64,000 bases of DNA from Rhea pennata. Lineage: Eukaryota > Chordata > Aves > Rheiformes > Rheidae. A program made the translations under genes and the position numbers. The notes under the pieces were generated by a model that was given only the letters and a program-made list of their open reading frames with translations, made no database searches and had not been told where the DNA came from. Below are positions 24,601 to 34,546 of the stretch, piece by piece. The stretch lies in the NCBI RefSeq assembly GCF_028389875.1, contig NC_084663.1, forward strand, positions 216,218,876-216,282,875, given 5' to 3'. Every line of letters begins with the position of its first letter. Position 1 is the stretch's first letter.

Positions 24601-25290
24601 AGCCATGTCCCAAATGCACATCCCCAGTTGCATGTACCCGTTGGAGGCCTCCCAATCCAACTTGTGTTTTGTTGTCTACCCTGTCTGTATGACACGCCCC
24701 CTCCATCCTCCTACCTAGTTTAAAGCCCTCTTTACTAGGCTGGTCAGCCTGTTTGCAAAGGCAGATGTACCCCGCTTGGTGAGGTGAATCCCATCTCTTG
24801 TTGCCAACACCAGCTGTACAACTAATTCTTGAGTGCAGGATCTCCTCACTCCTCCTCAGGCCCTTCTCTTTCACCAGCAAGATTGATGAAAACATCACCT
24901 GGATGCCATGAGTAACACCTGATATTTCCCAGGTCTCCCTTGGTAGTGTCATTGGTGCCTATTGGCTGAGGACCCAACAAGCCTAACAGTCTATCCACAA
25001 CCTCCCAGACTGAGCCCCTAGCAAGCCTCCCTAGAGGACATATCAAGTCAGCGGATGGGACCTCCATCCCTAACAGCAAGAGATTTCCCACTACTAACAC
25101 TCACCGCTTTCTTCTCATGCTTCTATGTGGCTCAGAATCAGCCGGCACAGTTTTTATTTTGTTTTGGTAGAGCTCCCAGCCCCTCATTTGCTACCAGGGC
25201 ACTGAACTTTTTGGATAGGTTGAAGTCAGAGGGAACAGGGGCCTTCCTCCTTGTGCCAGGAGTCACAAGCTTCCAGCCTTCACTATCACA
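21694..25290 (-). mobile_element. Near full-length CR1 LINE
   Basis: A minus-strand CR1 of about 3.6 kb. The 3' end is at 21694, where the plus strand reads AGAATCACAGAATCGGTAAG, the complement of the usual tail. Reading from its 5' end come ORF1 remnants of an SGNH-type esterase (IGTND near 24970 and GIHLTKRGTSAF near 24780), then ORF2 with endonuclease (AIAETWWDS, GDFSHPGICW, LGCSDHEMVEF), linker, and reverse transcriptase with FADD. It resembles the copy at 34.9 kb closely in the shared part, so both belong to a fairly recent subfamily. It is no longer functional. The exact 5' limit is uncertain (25.1-25.3 kb). Confidence 0.9.
21772..24952 (-). pseudogene. CR1 ORF2 (endonuclease-reverse transcriptase), disabled
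   Basis: ORF2 is nearly continuous. The APE-type endonuclease spans about 24560-23760 and the reverse transcriptase about 23270-22100, with [58 protein letters not shown] and the catalytic FADD. The C-terminal part includes [13 protein letters not shown]-like sequence (here [13 protein letters not shown]). By eye the frame is interrupted by an in-frame stop near 24365 (consistent with CGA to TGA decay), a stop near 23759 and one frameshift near 23250. The small number of lesions implies a relatively young insertion. Upstream of about 24700 the readable protein belongs to ORF1, not ORF2, although the frame runs on. Confidence 0.85.
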
Positions 25291-25319
25291 GGCAGTCTTC
25301 ACTTCTCAATATGATAGGC

Positions 25320-25500
25320 ACAGATACCACCTGTCCTGCCCTTGGCACCACAGAAAAGAGTCTGTCCCCATCTTACTGACAACCTGCCTAAAGGTATTTG
25401 CAGACATTCGTAAGATCCCTTCGGTCTTCTCTTCTCCAGGTTAAGCAGGCCCAACTCTTGCAGCCTTTCCTCATAAGGGAGATGCTCCAGTCCCCTACTA
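25320..25500 (-). mobile_element. CR1 fragment next to the full-length copy
   Basis: The minus-strand frame [22 protein letters not shown] is the CR1 ORF2 C-terminal motif, and the plus strand shows CCACAGAAAAGAGTCTGTCC and CTTCTCTTCTCCAGGTTAAG. It is a separate old insertion, since it repeats a part already present in the neighbouring copy. Confidence 0.8.
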
Positions 25501-25954
25501 CCAAGCACCTCTCATTTTCTGAGGGTATTTTATGTTGTATCCATTAAAAAAATATTGTAAATTTGTAACCAAAGCTAGTGGAGTACAGCAAGTTAAGCAA
25601 AGGTGATGGTGACTACCAGAGCTGCGCACAACTCATAACGTTACCGTTTATTGAACGACTCAATTGGACAAAATAAAACCCCTGCGCCAATGAAGTATGA
25701 TGAAAATGCTCACAAGTGTGTGAATGGGTCTGAAAGTGCTGCTCGCACTGCCATTGTAACAGCAACAAGTCTGAAGTGCTGCTCCCATCCTCATGTGTGT
25801 TGCATGCATAAGTCAAAAGCAGCCAAGATCACAGCCATCTTCCTGAGGCAGCATTTCCATGTAGCTGAACTGGAAGGGAGGAGGAAACAGCCCCCTGGCA
25901 TATGAGGGGCAGGGCAGAAGTGGGCCACGGCACTAGAGGCATGTCCTGGTCTAC
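25501..25954. other. Spacer, no gene seen
   Basis: Unique sequence between oppositely oriented CR1 pieces, with no motif in any frame. Confidence 0.4.
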
Positions 25955-26530
25955 AGTTCTGGGCTCCCCAGTACGAGAGAGACATGGAGCTACTGGAGAG
26001 AGTCCAGCGCAGGGCTACGAGGATGCTCAGAGGGCTGGAGCACCTGCCCTATGAGGAACGGCTGCGAGAGCTGGGCCTGTTTAGCCTGGGGAAGAGAAGA
26101 CTGAGGGGGGAATCTTATCAATGTGTACAAGTACCTGAAGGGAGGGTGCCAAGGGGACGGGGACAAACTCTTTTCAGTTGTCCCATGTGACAGGACAAGA
26201 GGCAATGGGCAGAAATTGAAGCACAGGAAGTTTCACGACAACGTGAGGAAAAACTTCTTCCCTGCGAGAGTGGTAGAGCACTGGAGCAGGTTGTCCAGGG
26301 AGGTTGTGCAGCCTCCTTCCAGGAGACATTCAGAACACACCTGGCCACGACTTCTATTTTTAAAGCCTGCTCTAGGTTGTGGAGTCTCCTTCTCTGGAGA
26401 GATTCAGAGCCTGCCTGGATGCAACCCTGTCTAACATGCTCTAGGTGACCCTGCTTGAGCAAGGAGGTTGGACTAGATGATCTCCACAGGTCCCTCTCAA
26501 CCTCAGCCATTCTCTCTGTGTGTGATCCTG
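25955..26530 (+). mobile_element. CR1 LINE 3' part, internally rearranged
   Basis: Plus-strand CR1 covering [30 protein letters not shown] through the 3' UTR and the tail near 26505-26530. In the 3' UTR the GTTGTG-CCTCCTTC-ATTCAGA block occurs twice (near 26300 and 26378), separated by about 40 bases of other sequence, so the copy carries a partial internal duplication or is a fusion of two insertions. A 103-codon frame (26123-26434) crosses it but is LINE-derived. Confidence 0.88.
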
Positions 26531-27399
26531 TGTGACATGGAGATCTGCCAGCTGTTCCTCAGCATGCCCTCAGTCTGGCTTTAACGTCTGCCTCAGCCAG
26601 CACTGAGTGCTTTGCCAAACACTAAGCCCTAGGTTGCTCTTTTACCCCATTACCCCCAGGCCTCTAGTCCCTCGCTCCAGGCTCCATCCACAGGTCAGCA
26701 GAGCACTGGGGATTTCCACCCATGAGGGCTCTCAGTGCAGCTGGGAAGGGGAAGCTGCAGCTACCCATTAACTAGTAAAACAGGCCAAACTTTGCTCCTG
26801 GGCCACATGTACTTGTTAGACATTGTGAAGAGGAGTCTTCTTTTGAAGAGCTCAGATCTCTGTGTGTGTAAACTATGCAGCAGAACACATCTCTTCCTCT
26901 TCTTGGTGGAAATAAGACAAGTAGGTACATTAACTCACTAGAAATCTCATGTATTTTTTTTTTCCTGTATTTGCAGCACTCATCCATGGGCACACTAGCA
27001 CGTGAATAAATAACTTGGGTGGTAGAAACCATTGTATGAATGAGCAGCATCACCCCCCAAAAGACAGGTAAAAAGCCCTTGAAGAGATGCAGCTGAGTGC
27101 ATGAATGAGCACGCCTGTGGCTCAACACGTCAGATCGTAACCTTTCCTGTGCTTGAAGAGAAGTAGCTAAGAAGCTCTTCAGAAACAAAAAGCTTGGAAG
27201 TCCACAGCAGCTTCGAGCTGACCTGTGAGTGCCACTCAGCAAAAGCAGAGGCAGAGTTTCCTCAAAAATTGCAGAGGGTCCAAAGGACCACCATGATCTT
27301 CCCATCAGAGGAGAGCAGTGGGAGGAAAAGTGTAGCTCTTTGGAGAAAGTCTTGTTGTGCAGAGTGTATTCTACTTTGCTTCCTGCCCGGTTCTGCTGC
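26531..27399. other. Intergenic, no gene seen
   Basis: No supported gene. A minus-strand frame of 177 codons (26772-27305) has no recognisable motif and no OR similarity. Confidence 0.4.
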
Positions 27400-28290
27400 C
27401 ATGAGCTGAATGGACAGCTGCCAGTTAAAGAGCTTCACAAAGCCTTCCCAGAGGCAGAGCTGCTTGGCCATCATCCCACAGCCAATGGGGTTCAGCATGA
27501 GGGAGAGGCGGGAGCAGGGGGAGCAGGACCAGGTAGAGGTTGGCCATGATGATGTGGCTGTGGGGGTGATGCTGTGGGGGGGGGGGGACCCCACCAAAGC
27601 AGGGTGTTGGGGGCAGCAATAGCACAGATATGGGCTCTGCGGGTGCCAGAGGCTTTGGTGTTGCCTCCTTGGAGAAAAGGCTGGAGGATCAGGGCAGAGG
27701 AGAGAGCGGTGCGGAGGATGTCGAAGCCCCTGATCAGCAGGACAGCCAGCAGCCCACAGACTGCATTAATCTTGATGCTGAAACAGGCCTTGCTCACCAT
27801 GAACACACGGTCGCAGTGCGCGTGAGGGACAATATCGGTGCAGCAGCCACCAGGCTGCAGGGTGGAAGAGGAGACCAGCACCACTCCCATGAAGCTGCTG
27901 CAGCAGGCAGTGGTGATGAGAGGGCTGGTGAGGATAGTGGTGCAACTCCAGGAGTAACAAACGGCCCAGTACTGGTCCAGGGCCCCGAGCACGACGACAC
28001 CACGCTCCATCCTAGTGGCTGCATGCACAAGGAGCACCTAGGCCAGGCAGGCACCAGTTGAGTGCCTTAAGCCTCGGCCAGAAGCCGCACAAGGTATTGG
28101 GCAGGCCAAGGGGCTCATCGCTACGTCTGTGCGGGAGAGTGCACAGGGGAAAGAGCACGTGGACTCGTGCAGGGCCTCCCTCTGCTTGGATGAGATGCAG
28201 CAGGCTGCAGTTGCCTGCTAGGGCAGTGGGGTCCCCGGCGTAGATCAGGAGGTGCAGCCACACAGCAGAGCCCACCTGCCTCAACCCCTG
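27400..28290 (-). pseudogene. Class I olfactory receptor pseudogene
   Basis: Minus-strand OR remains in three frames. From the 5' side come TM1 (ALAGNCSLLHLIQAE near 28200), a piece ending TM2 (NTLCGFWPRLK), then VLGALDQYWAVCYSW where ORs have MALDRYVAICNPL, TTILTSPLI, a diverged loop CTDIVPHAHCDRVFM, ILRTALSSALIL (TM5), RAHICAIA (TM6) and finally MANLYLVL and LNPIGCGMMAKQL (TM7 and tail) near 27440-27540. The N-terminus before TM1 is not recognisable. The DRY arginine position reads Q and the tyrosine is kept. Several frameshifts and the substitutions in core motifs indicate a long-dead gene. It is not closely similar to the OR51-like gene 1.2 kb away. Confidence 0.75.
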
Positions 28291-29082
28291 CTAGAGGAAA
28301 GGCTGCGCAGCTCCGTGGGAAGGAGGCAACGTCTGCAGAGATCCTGTAGCAACAGACCTAGAGCTGCTGGCACAAGAGGGGTCAGAACAGGGTCCACCAT
28401 CTCTTGCAGCAGCGAGGAGCAGTGCATTCAGCCTATCTGCTCTTTCCGTCTGGCTCTCACTGCAGAGACTGTAGGATCTTCACTGTTTTGGCTCCTCTTC
28501 CCACCACGTCTTTTGGTTAAACTCTCCAGCAGGGTCCACAGCTCTTTGGGAAGGACCTGCAGGCCAACAGACAACACAGCCTCTTACAGCTCATTTCCTT
28601 AGCACACAAACAAAGAAGAAAAGCAGCCGGCAGAGCTCAGGCACAGATGTCACTTATGCGCTGTTCAGCATCGGCACGATGGCATCAAAGCTGAACACCC
28701 GGAACATTTTCCAGCTCTGCATTGGCTGACCTTCACATTTACCACCCCTTTCAGTCTGCCAAACAGGCTTCATTCTTGCCTGTAGCTAGTGACCCATTAA
28801 AACATAACCATTCGTAGCACATATGTACAATTCTCCCACCATTATGGGGTCACTGAACTTGGAAAGTTTCAGCAGGAGAGACAGGGGACATTTAAATGGA
28901 GTTTGTACTTACTGCACAGCTCTGTGTAATTTCTGTGGCCCCTCGGAGGCAGCACACAGAGTTCACTGTACAGAGATCTGCACGTGCTCATGCGAATGGG
29001 ATGTGCATGGGCCAGAACAGTGTTTCACAAGCTCTGCAGCCACTGAAGGGACAGTTTTCACTAACCATCTCTAAAAGCAAGA
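28291..29082. other. Intergenic, no gene seen
   Basis: Unique DNA between the OR pseudogene and the left duplication arm. It has no counterpart beside the right arm near 62.3 kb. Confidence 0.5.
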
Positions 29083-32000
29083 AGTTCTCTGCCTTCTTTA
29101 TCTCTGCTCCAGGATGCACAGCCAAAGGCCTGCTGACAGAGCTGTCACTGAGAAAATGGTTGAGGCAGAGCCGAGGGTTGGACCCAGATCTGGTTGTGCT
29201 GATCGCACAGCTGCGTCGTCTGGTCCCTGTGCTGCATCCTCCAAAGATGTGCCCCACATCCCGCTCTGCGAAACCCAGAGCGGAGCAAGTAATTCATGGT
29301 ACGGCAGGGACTTTGTGCTTGCAAATAGAGACAGAATGTCCATAGTGTAGCAGGGATGATGGGGCCTGTTCAGGTGGGAAGTGTCTGGAGATGCTTCATG
29401 ACAGCCCTACATCATTCTACAGGTCTAGTTGAGAAGAAGCTGCAGCTGAAGTTGGACCGGCAGCAGATGACAGCTGGAACTTAGAGCCTCTTGCAAGAAA
29501 AGGCAGTGAGCACCCGGTCACGGATCTCTTTGGTTTTGACGCCATACACTATAGGATTCATCATGGGAGGGAAGAGAAGGTACAAATTGGCCATCAAGAT
29601 GTGCACATGAGGGGCAACGTGGTGACCAAACCTGTGGATTACCGACGAGAGAACCACGGGAATGTAGAAGACCAGGATGGCGCAGATGTGGGAGAGGCAG
29701 GTGCCAAGTGCCTTCAGTCTCTCCTCCTTGGATGCCAGGCTCAACACAGTTCTCAGGATCCGGAGGTAGGAGTATCCGACGGAGAGCAGATCCAACGCCA
29801 TGATGAAGAAAGCCACAAAGAGGCCGTAGATATTGTTGAATGTGGTGTCAGCACAGGCCAGCTTCACCACCGCCATATGTTCACAGTAGCACTGGGAGAT
29901 GACGTGGGAGCGGCAATACGGCAGGCGGCGGAGGAGGAAGGGCAGGGGCAACGTGAGTCCAGATGCCCTGGCCAGGGCCAAGAGCCCAATCTTGGCTATC
30001 AGGGAGTTGGTGAGGATGGAGCTGTATCGCAGGGGGTTGCACACGGCAACATACCTGTCAAAAGCCATGGCCAGCAGCACTGCCGACTCCACGATGGAGA
30101 AAGAGTGAAGGAAAAACATCTGCACAAGGCAGGCCTTGAAGGTGATCTCCCGGGCACTGAACCAGAAGATGCCCAGCATTTTGGGCATGGTGGTGAGGGA
30201 GAGCACCAAGTCGGTGAGAGCCAGCATGGAAAGGAAATAAAACATGGGCTTGTGGAGCGATGGCTCTGTCTTTATCACATACAAGAGGGTGCAGTTCCCA
30301 AGAAGGGCTGTGGCAAACACCGTGCTGAACGGGATGGCAATCCAGCGGTGCAGAGCTTCCAGCCCCGGGATGCCAGTCAGGAGAAACACAGGTGGGCTGG
30401 TGGTGTTGGAAGCAGAGAAGTTGACATGGAGAAGCATCCTTGGAAAGCTTCACCTTAGAGCCTTTCCTTCCAGTAAAACATAACAGAAAGAACCATCAGG
30501 CTTTGCAAAACATGCACACTTTGTGCCACTTTCACTGCAAATCCCTTATCCCGTGTGGAGTTGATTTGTTACTCTGCCTGTAAGGCAATCATGACAAGGT
30601 CAGTCTGTGGAGATCTTCAAAGACAAAGTGTTCTGATATAAAATATGAAGTATGATTACCTTGCAGGGGACAGGAGGGACCGTGCAGCAGCAGCCTGACA
30701 AGGAGCTCTGTGGAGACAGGCACCTTCCTGCAGGTCTCGCCCAGGGCAGGAGAAGAGCATTGAGTGAAGACGTCTCTCGTTTCCTGGAGCAAATGGTGAA
30801 AGGTGCAGCAGGTGGGGCCCAAGCAGTGCAAGGCCCACGCAGCCCGGACAGCCTCATCCCGAGAGGTCTCTGACACTGGTCTTCCAGGATCCCTGCAGCA
30901 CACCTGGGGGAAGTCTGCCAGCTGCATACGGAGGTGCAGCCACAGCTGGAGACCAGTTCCCAGGCAAGGCAGCTTTCTGGTTTGACCCAGCACAAGCTTT
31001 TTTCTAGCCTAGCTAGAAAGAGAACCCGCCTGTGAGCCCCTACCCCCAGCCAGCAACCCGCACGCAAGGCAAAAGGTTGGTACTTTCATCCTGCCTTGAG
31101 CTTATAAGCTTCTGGTGCAAGAAGGGGAATTAATAGGAGCCTAGTGAAAACTGGGTCCCTTCTTGAGCTCTCTGAGTGCAGACCCCTTCGCGTCAGCCTG
31201 CAGTTCCCAGATTGCACCAACAATAGAACCATAAATCAGAAGAGCTCAAGTTGGGTTTTGTCCCCTCCCACTCCAGATCTGGACCTACATCAGGGCTTGC
31301 TTCAAACTCCCCCTCTCCTCTGCTCTCGTTCACTCCGTTCCCTGCCCCAAACATACTCATAGGAGCATAGCAGTGCATGTGGGAACAGATTCCCGGAGAG
31401 GACTCACCAGATTTCTGAACGAGCTGTGAGTATGTGACCGCTCGTCTTCTGCAAAGGCTCTTGTGCAAAGGACCTCAGTCCCTCCGGCCTGCTGAGCAGA
31501 CTCCAACGGCCGAGCTGCAGCTGCAGAGTTTATAGCTCCGTTGCCTCCAGGGGGAAGATTTCACAAACCAGCAGGGAATCTCTGTGCAGTTCTCACCCTC
31601 CCGTGTTCAGCTCCAGAAGACCAACGTTAACTCTTGCCTTTGGGAGAAATGCTAACAGGACCTTGCAAGAGCAAATGGAGGAAGGACAGTGATTTGCATT
31701 CTCTCCAAGCTGTTTGCCTGGGCCAATGAATGGCTGATCCCTAAGGCAGACTCTTAGGTGACTTTCCCTCTCTCCTTTTACAAAACCCAAGCAATCCATT
31801 ACTGCCACCATCTCCACCCACCATGGCGAGAGCCAGCCAACCATCCTCGGTGCCCAGTACTTCCCACAAGTTCTGCTCCAGCTCTGCGAGAGCTCTCATG
31901 CTGCCTGCATGGGCCACCTTCTGCCTCGGTAAGTGCTGCCCACTCACAGCGCTGCAACTGAGGGGCAGAGACCACGAGCATGGGAGAGGCTGCAGAAACT

Positions 32001-32086
32001 GTGAAGTGGTGTGCAGAGCACAACATGCTGCGCTGTTTCATCTCTGCATTGTCCACAGTGAGCCTCCCCACCACACCAAGTCTTCT
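29083..32086 (-). repeat. Left arm of a 3.0-kb inverted duplication
   Basis: This segment is the reverse complement of 59279-62275. The arm holds an OR51-like coding exon, its 3' flank and about 1.65 kb upstream of the start codon. Similarity ends sharply: beyond 32086 the two copies diverge after CACACCAAGTCTTCT, and below 29083 they share nothing. Identity is about 99% over the OR and visibly lower in the last 270 bases (29083-29350). Confidence 0.92.
29481..30437 (-). CDS. Class I olfactory receptor, OR51-like (left copy), intact
   Basis: A 318-residue odorant GPCR. It carries the OR51-type signatures IKTEPSLHKPM at 55-65, FLSMLALTDLVLSL at 68-81, AMAFDRYVAVCNPLRY at 123-138, SHICAILVFYIPVVLSSVIHRFG at 249-271, HVHILMANLYLLFPP at 277-291 and NPIVYGVKTKEIRDRV at 294-309. 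Glycosylation sites are at NFS (6-8) and NTT (11-13). The conserved cysteine of the TM3 disulfide is in KACLVQMFF, and the class I loop contains YCRSHV and YCEHMAVVKLACAD. All core motifs are intact. It differs from the inverted copy at 60925-61881 at only four residues: R96Q, T162V, M213V and T311A (this copy first). The subfamily call is from memory of OR51 sequences. Confidence 0.94.
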   Translation of the reverse strand: MLLHVNFSASNTTSPPVFLLTGIPGLEALHRWIAIPFSTVFATALLGNCTLLYVIKTEPSLHKPMFYFLSMLALTDLVLSLTTMPKMLGIFWFSAREITFKACLVQMFFLHSFSIVESAVLLAMAFDRYVAVCNPLRYSSILTNSLIAKIGLLALARASGLTLPLPFLLRRLPYCRSHVISQCYCEHMAVVKLACADTTFNNIYGLFVAFFIMALDLLSVGYSYLRILRTVLSLASKEERLKALGTCLSHICAILVFYIPVVLSSVIHRFGHHVAPHVHILMANLYLLFPPMMNPIVYGVKTKEIRDRVLTAFSCKRL

Positions 32087-33504
32087 TTAAGATGAGCTAC
32101 AAGTATCAGTGCCCAGAGCAGGACACTAGGTTTGTATATTAAGTACTAGCGAGAGAGAGGAAGAAGTAAGTGTGTGTTTTGTTCACACAGAGGATTGTAG
32201 GATCCCACATGTGCTTGCCCTTTCCACATTACTAATTGTGGCATGAGCCTCACTTCCTGCTGGGTTGGCTTGCACCAGCTGTGGCTCTGCCTCCCTGAAT
32301 TTATAGCCAAGGTAGCTTACTGCATTGCAGAGTCCTCGCTCTGCAATAAACTATTACATGGTCTTGACAGCGTTCTCATAGTTCTAGTTTCAGTATTTGA
32401 TCTTAGCTTGCAAATAGCAACCCCTAGTAACAGATGTTGAAACACCTCTTGGTTTGGGTCATGTGGAGGAGGACTCAAAGCAGTTTGGAGGAGAGATTAA
32501 ATGCTTTGGAGGTCTAGGAAGTCAAGTATCTGGAGTGCCAAGGTGATGAAGTCTAGCCTTTTGGCTTGTTGTGGAAAACAGAAGGTCCAAGTACCTGAGA
32601 GACTTGCTTCTCATGGCCGTACTGCCAGCTGGCTAATTTAACCCTTCTGTGCCTCTCTTTCCCCTGTAAAACAGAGCTGGTTCACAGCACTTCCCTCTTT
32701 TAGCAAGGCTTTGAGGGTAAGGAGTAGAAAGCACTGTGTGAGGGTCAGTGCTGGAATTGGACCAGCCTTATTCCAGTTTGCAGCGGACTGCTCTCTTTCC
32801 TTTTTGGGTGACACCAGCTTTCCTTCCTAATGCAGGAGACCCACAAGACTCTACGAGTGGGAAACCCATTCAGACAGGGCCGACATCAAAGCTGTCTGGG
32901 CTCGGCTCCAGCAGAGACAGCCCCGCAGCTGACAGTGCCAGCCTGAAGAAGAGCGTGTAGCTAGGGAATGCACTTAGTCAGTGTGTTCATTACACGGGGA
33001 CCAGGTCTCATAGCAAAATTGCTCTGGGGAACAAATGTGAAAATAAATATCTACTGCAATTTTCCAGGGTGGGACTCACGTGGGACATGCTGGTCTCAGA
33101 ACAGGATCTGGTTTACAAACTGCATAAGTGTAGGGGTTATTAGAGTGCCACTGAGCTGCCAGCCCCAACGTATTCTGGATCTTCCCTCTAGGGGCAAATA
33201 AATGGATGCAGACTCTGTTTCTAAATTCCACATTTTGGACTGGATAGGCAGGGACAACAGTCAGGGGCCAGTCCAGAATGAGAGGAGAGGCCAGACAACC
33301 CCCAAACATTCATGCTAAGAACCTGCATGTTTGGATCCTGTGGATGATGTGGCTGAGTGAACCTGGACAAGGGGCACGATGATATGACTGAAGGTCTGTG
33401 TGCTTGAGAAGACAGGAGAGGGTTTTCTGCATGTAGCATATTCCTCTCCCTGTCTATGCCAGCTGTTCCTGTGCCTTCACTCCCAACTGCTGTGGTGGTG
33501 TACC
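32087..33504. other. Intergenic, no gene seen
   Basis: Unique sequence between the left arm and the next OR pseudogene. No recognisable gene or transposon. Confidence 0.45.
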
Positions 33505-33675
33505 ATGTCATGCTTGAATCACTCTAGCCCCTTGTCCCTCATCTTGACAGGCATCTCAGGTTTGGAGGTGGCTCACTTCTTGATTGCCGTCCCATTCTGC
33601 ACCATGTAGCTCATGGCAGTGGTCATTAGGATGGACCCAAACCTGCACCTGCCCATGCTTTACATCCTCTGTATC

Positions 33676-33826
33676 GAATCATAGAATCAGTAAGGTTGGA
33701 AGGGACCTCTGGAGATCATCTAGTCCAACCTCCCTGCTCAGCAGGGTCACCTAGAATGTGTTAGACAGGGTTATATCCAGGCGGGCCTTGAAGATCTCCA
33801 GAGAAGGAGACCCCACAAACTCTCTG
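33676..33826 (-). mobile_element. CR1 3' fragment inside the OR pseudogene
   Basis: The plus strand reads AATCATAGAATCAGTAAGG, then GATCATCTAGTCCAACCTCC, and ends at CACAAACTCTCTG. This is the last 150 bases of CR1 in antisense to the receptor. OR-like sequence resumes directly after it. No target-site duplication is evident, which is normal for CR1. Confidence 0.92.
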
Positions 33827-34259
33827 CCTGGTGCTCACCACTTCCACCATGTCTTAGCATGTGTTCTTAGGATTTTTTGCTTTCAATCCCACAAGATTGT
33901 CTTTGAGGGCTGTATGGTCCAGATGTTCTTCACCCACAGCTTCTCTGCAATGGAGTCAAGGTTATTGCTCACCATGGCTTTTGACTGTTACTTGGCCATC
34001 TGCAAGCCCTAGCACTGCTTTGCCGTCCTGACTAGCCCCCGCCACCACCACAAGCTGTTCTCGGCTACTGTGCTGCGTGACCTCAGCTTCATGATCCCTC
34101 TGACATGTATGGTGAAGGGCCTGTCCTACTGCAGCCCCCATGTCATTGCCCACGCCTGCTGTGAGCACATGGTGGTGAGGGTGGCCTGTGAGGACACTTG
34201 ACCCAATAACATGTATGGGATCACTGCTGCCACCGTTGTGATGGGCTCAGATGCCGTCC

Positions 34260-34546
34260 TCAGACTACATCCTCACTTGCTCCCATGTTATTGGTTACTG
34301 TCCTGCAGTCCAGGAAGCCTGGGTCCGAAGGCACAACATCTTGTGTGAAGTGCTGGTTAATGAGGCGAAGAGACTAGAGTGGGAGGTGTACGTAGAACCC
34401 CACTTCAGAGACAGTAGCAACGAGCTTCTGAAACCAGATTTGATATTGGTGAAGAGATCTCGGGCAAAAGTAGTTGACCTCACGGTACGCTATGAAAGCA
34501 GGATGACATCCTTGAGTGATGCAGCGGCAGAAAAAGTCCAAAAGTC
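34260..34546 (+). mobile_element. R2-clade-like LINE fragment: restriction-like endonuclease
   Basis: An open frame (34251-34559, 102 codons including a few receptor-derived ends) is unlike any OR. It reads CSHVIGYCPAVQ then RRHN, the end of a CCHC zinc knuckle followed by the RHN motif, a linker ending in LEWEVYVEPHFRD, then KPDLILVKRSRAKVVDLTVRYE, which matches the PD...D catalytic core of the restriction-like endonuclease at the C-terminus of R2-type non-LTR retrotransposons. The fragment carries no stop. It lacks reverse transcriptase and 3' UTR, so it is not an ordinary 5'-truncated R2 copy. It lies in sense orientation within the OR pseudogene with sharp edges. Family assignment rests on motif memory, and NeSL or other RLE clades remain possible. 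Confidence 0.7.

Noticed and set aside
26772-27305. 177-codon minus frame considered as an upstream part of the OR pseudogene
   Set aside because: It lies on the 3' side of the minus-strand pseudogene and shows no receptor motif.
29601-30458. 285-codon frame antisense to the OR51-like gene (and its mirror at 60904-61761)
   Set aside because: It is the shadow of the receptor coding exon, with Gln/His/Gly-rich composition typical of antisense OR frames.
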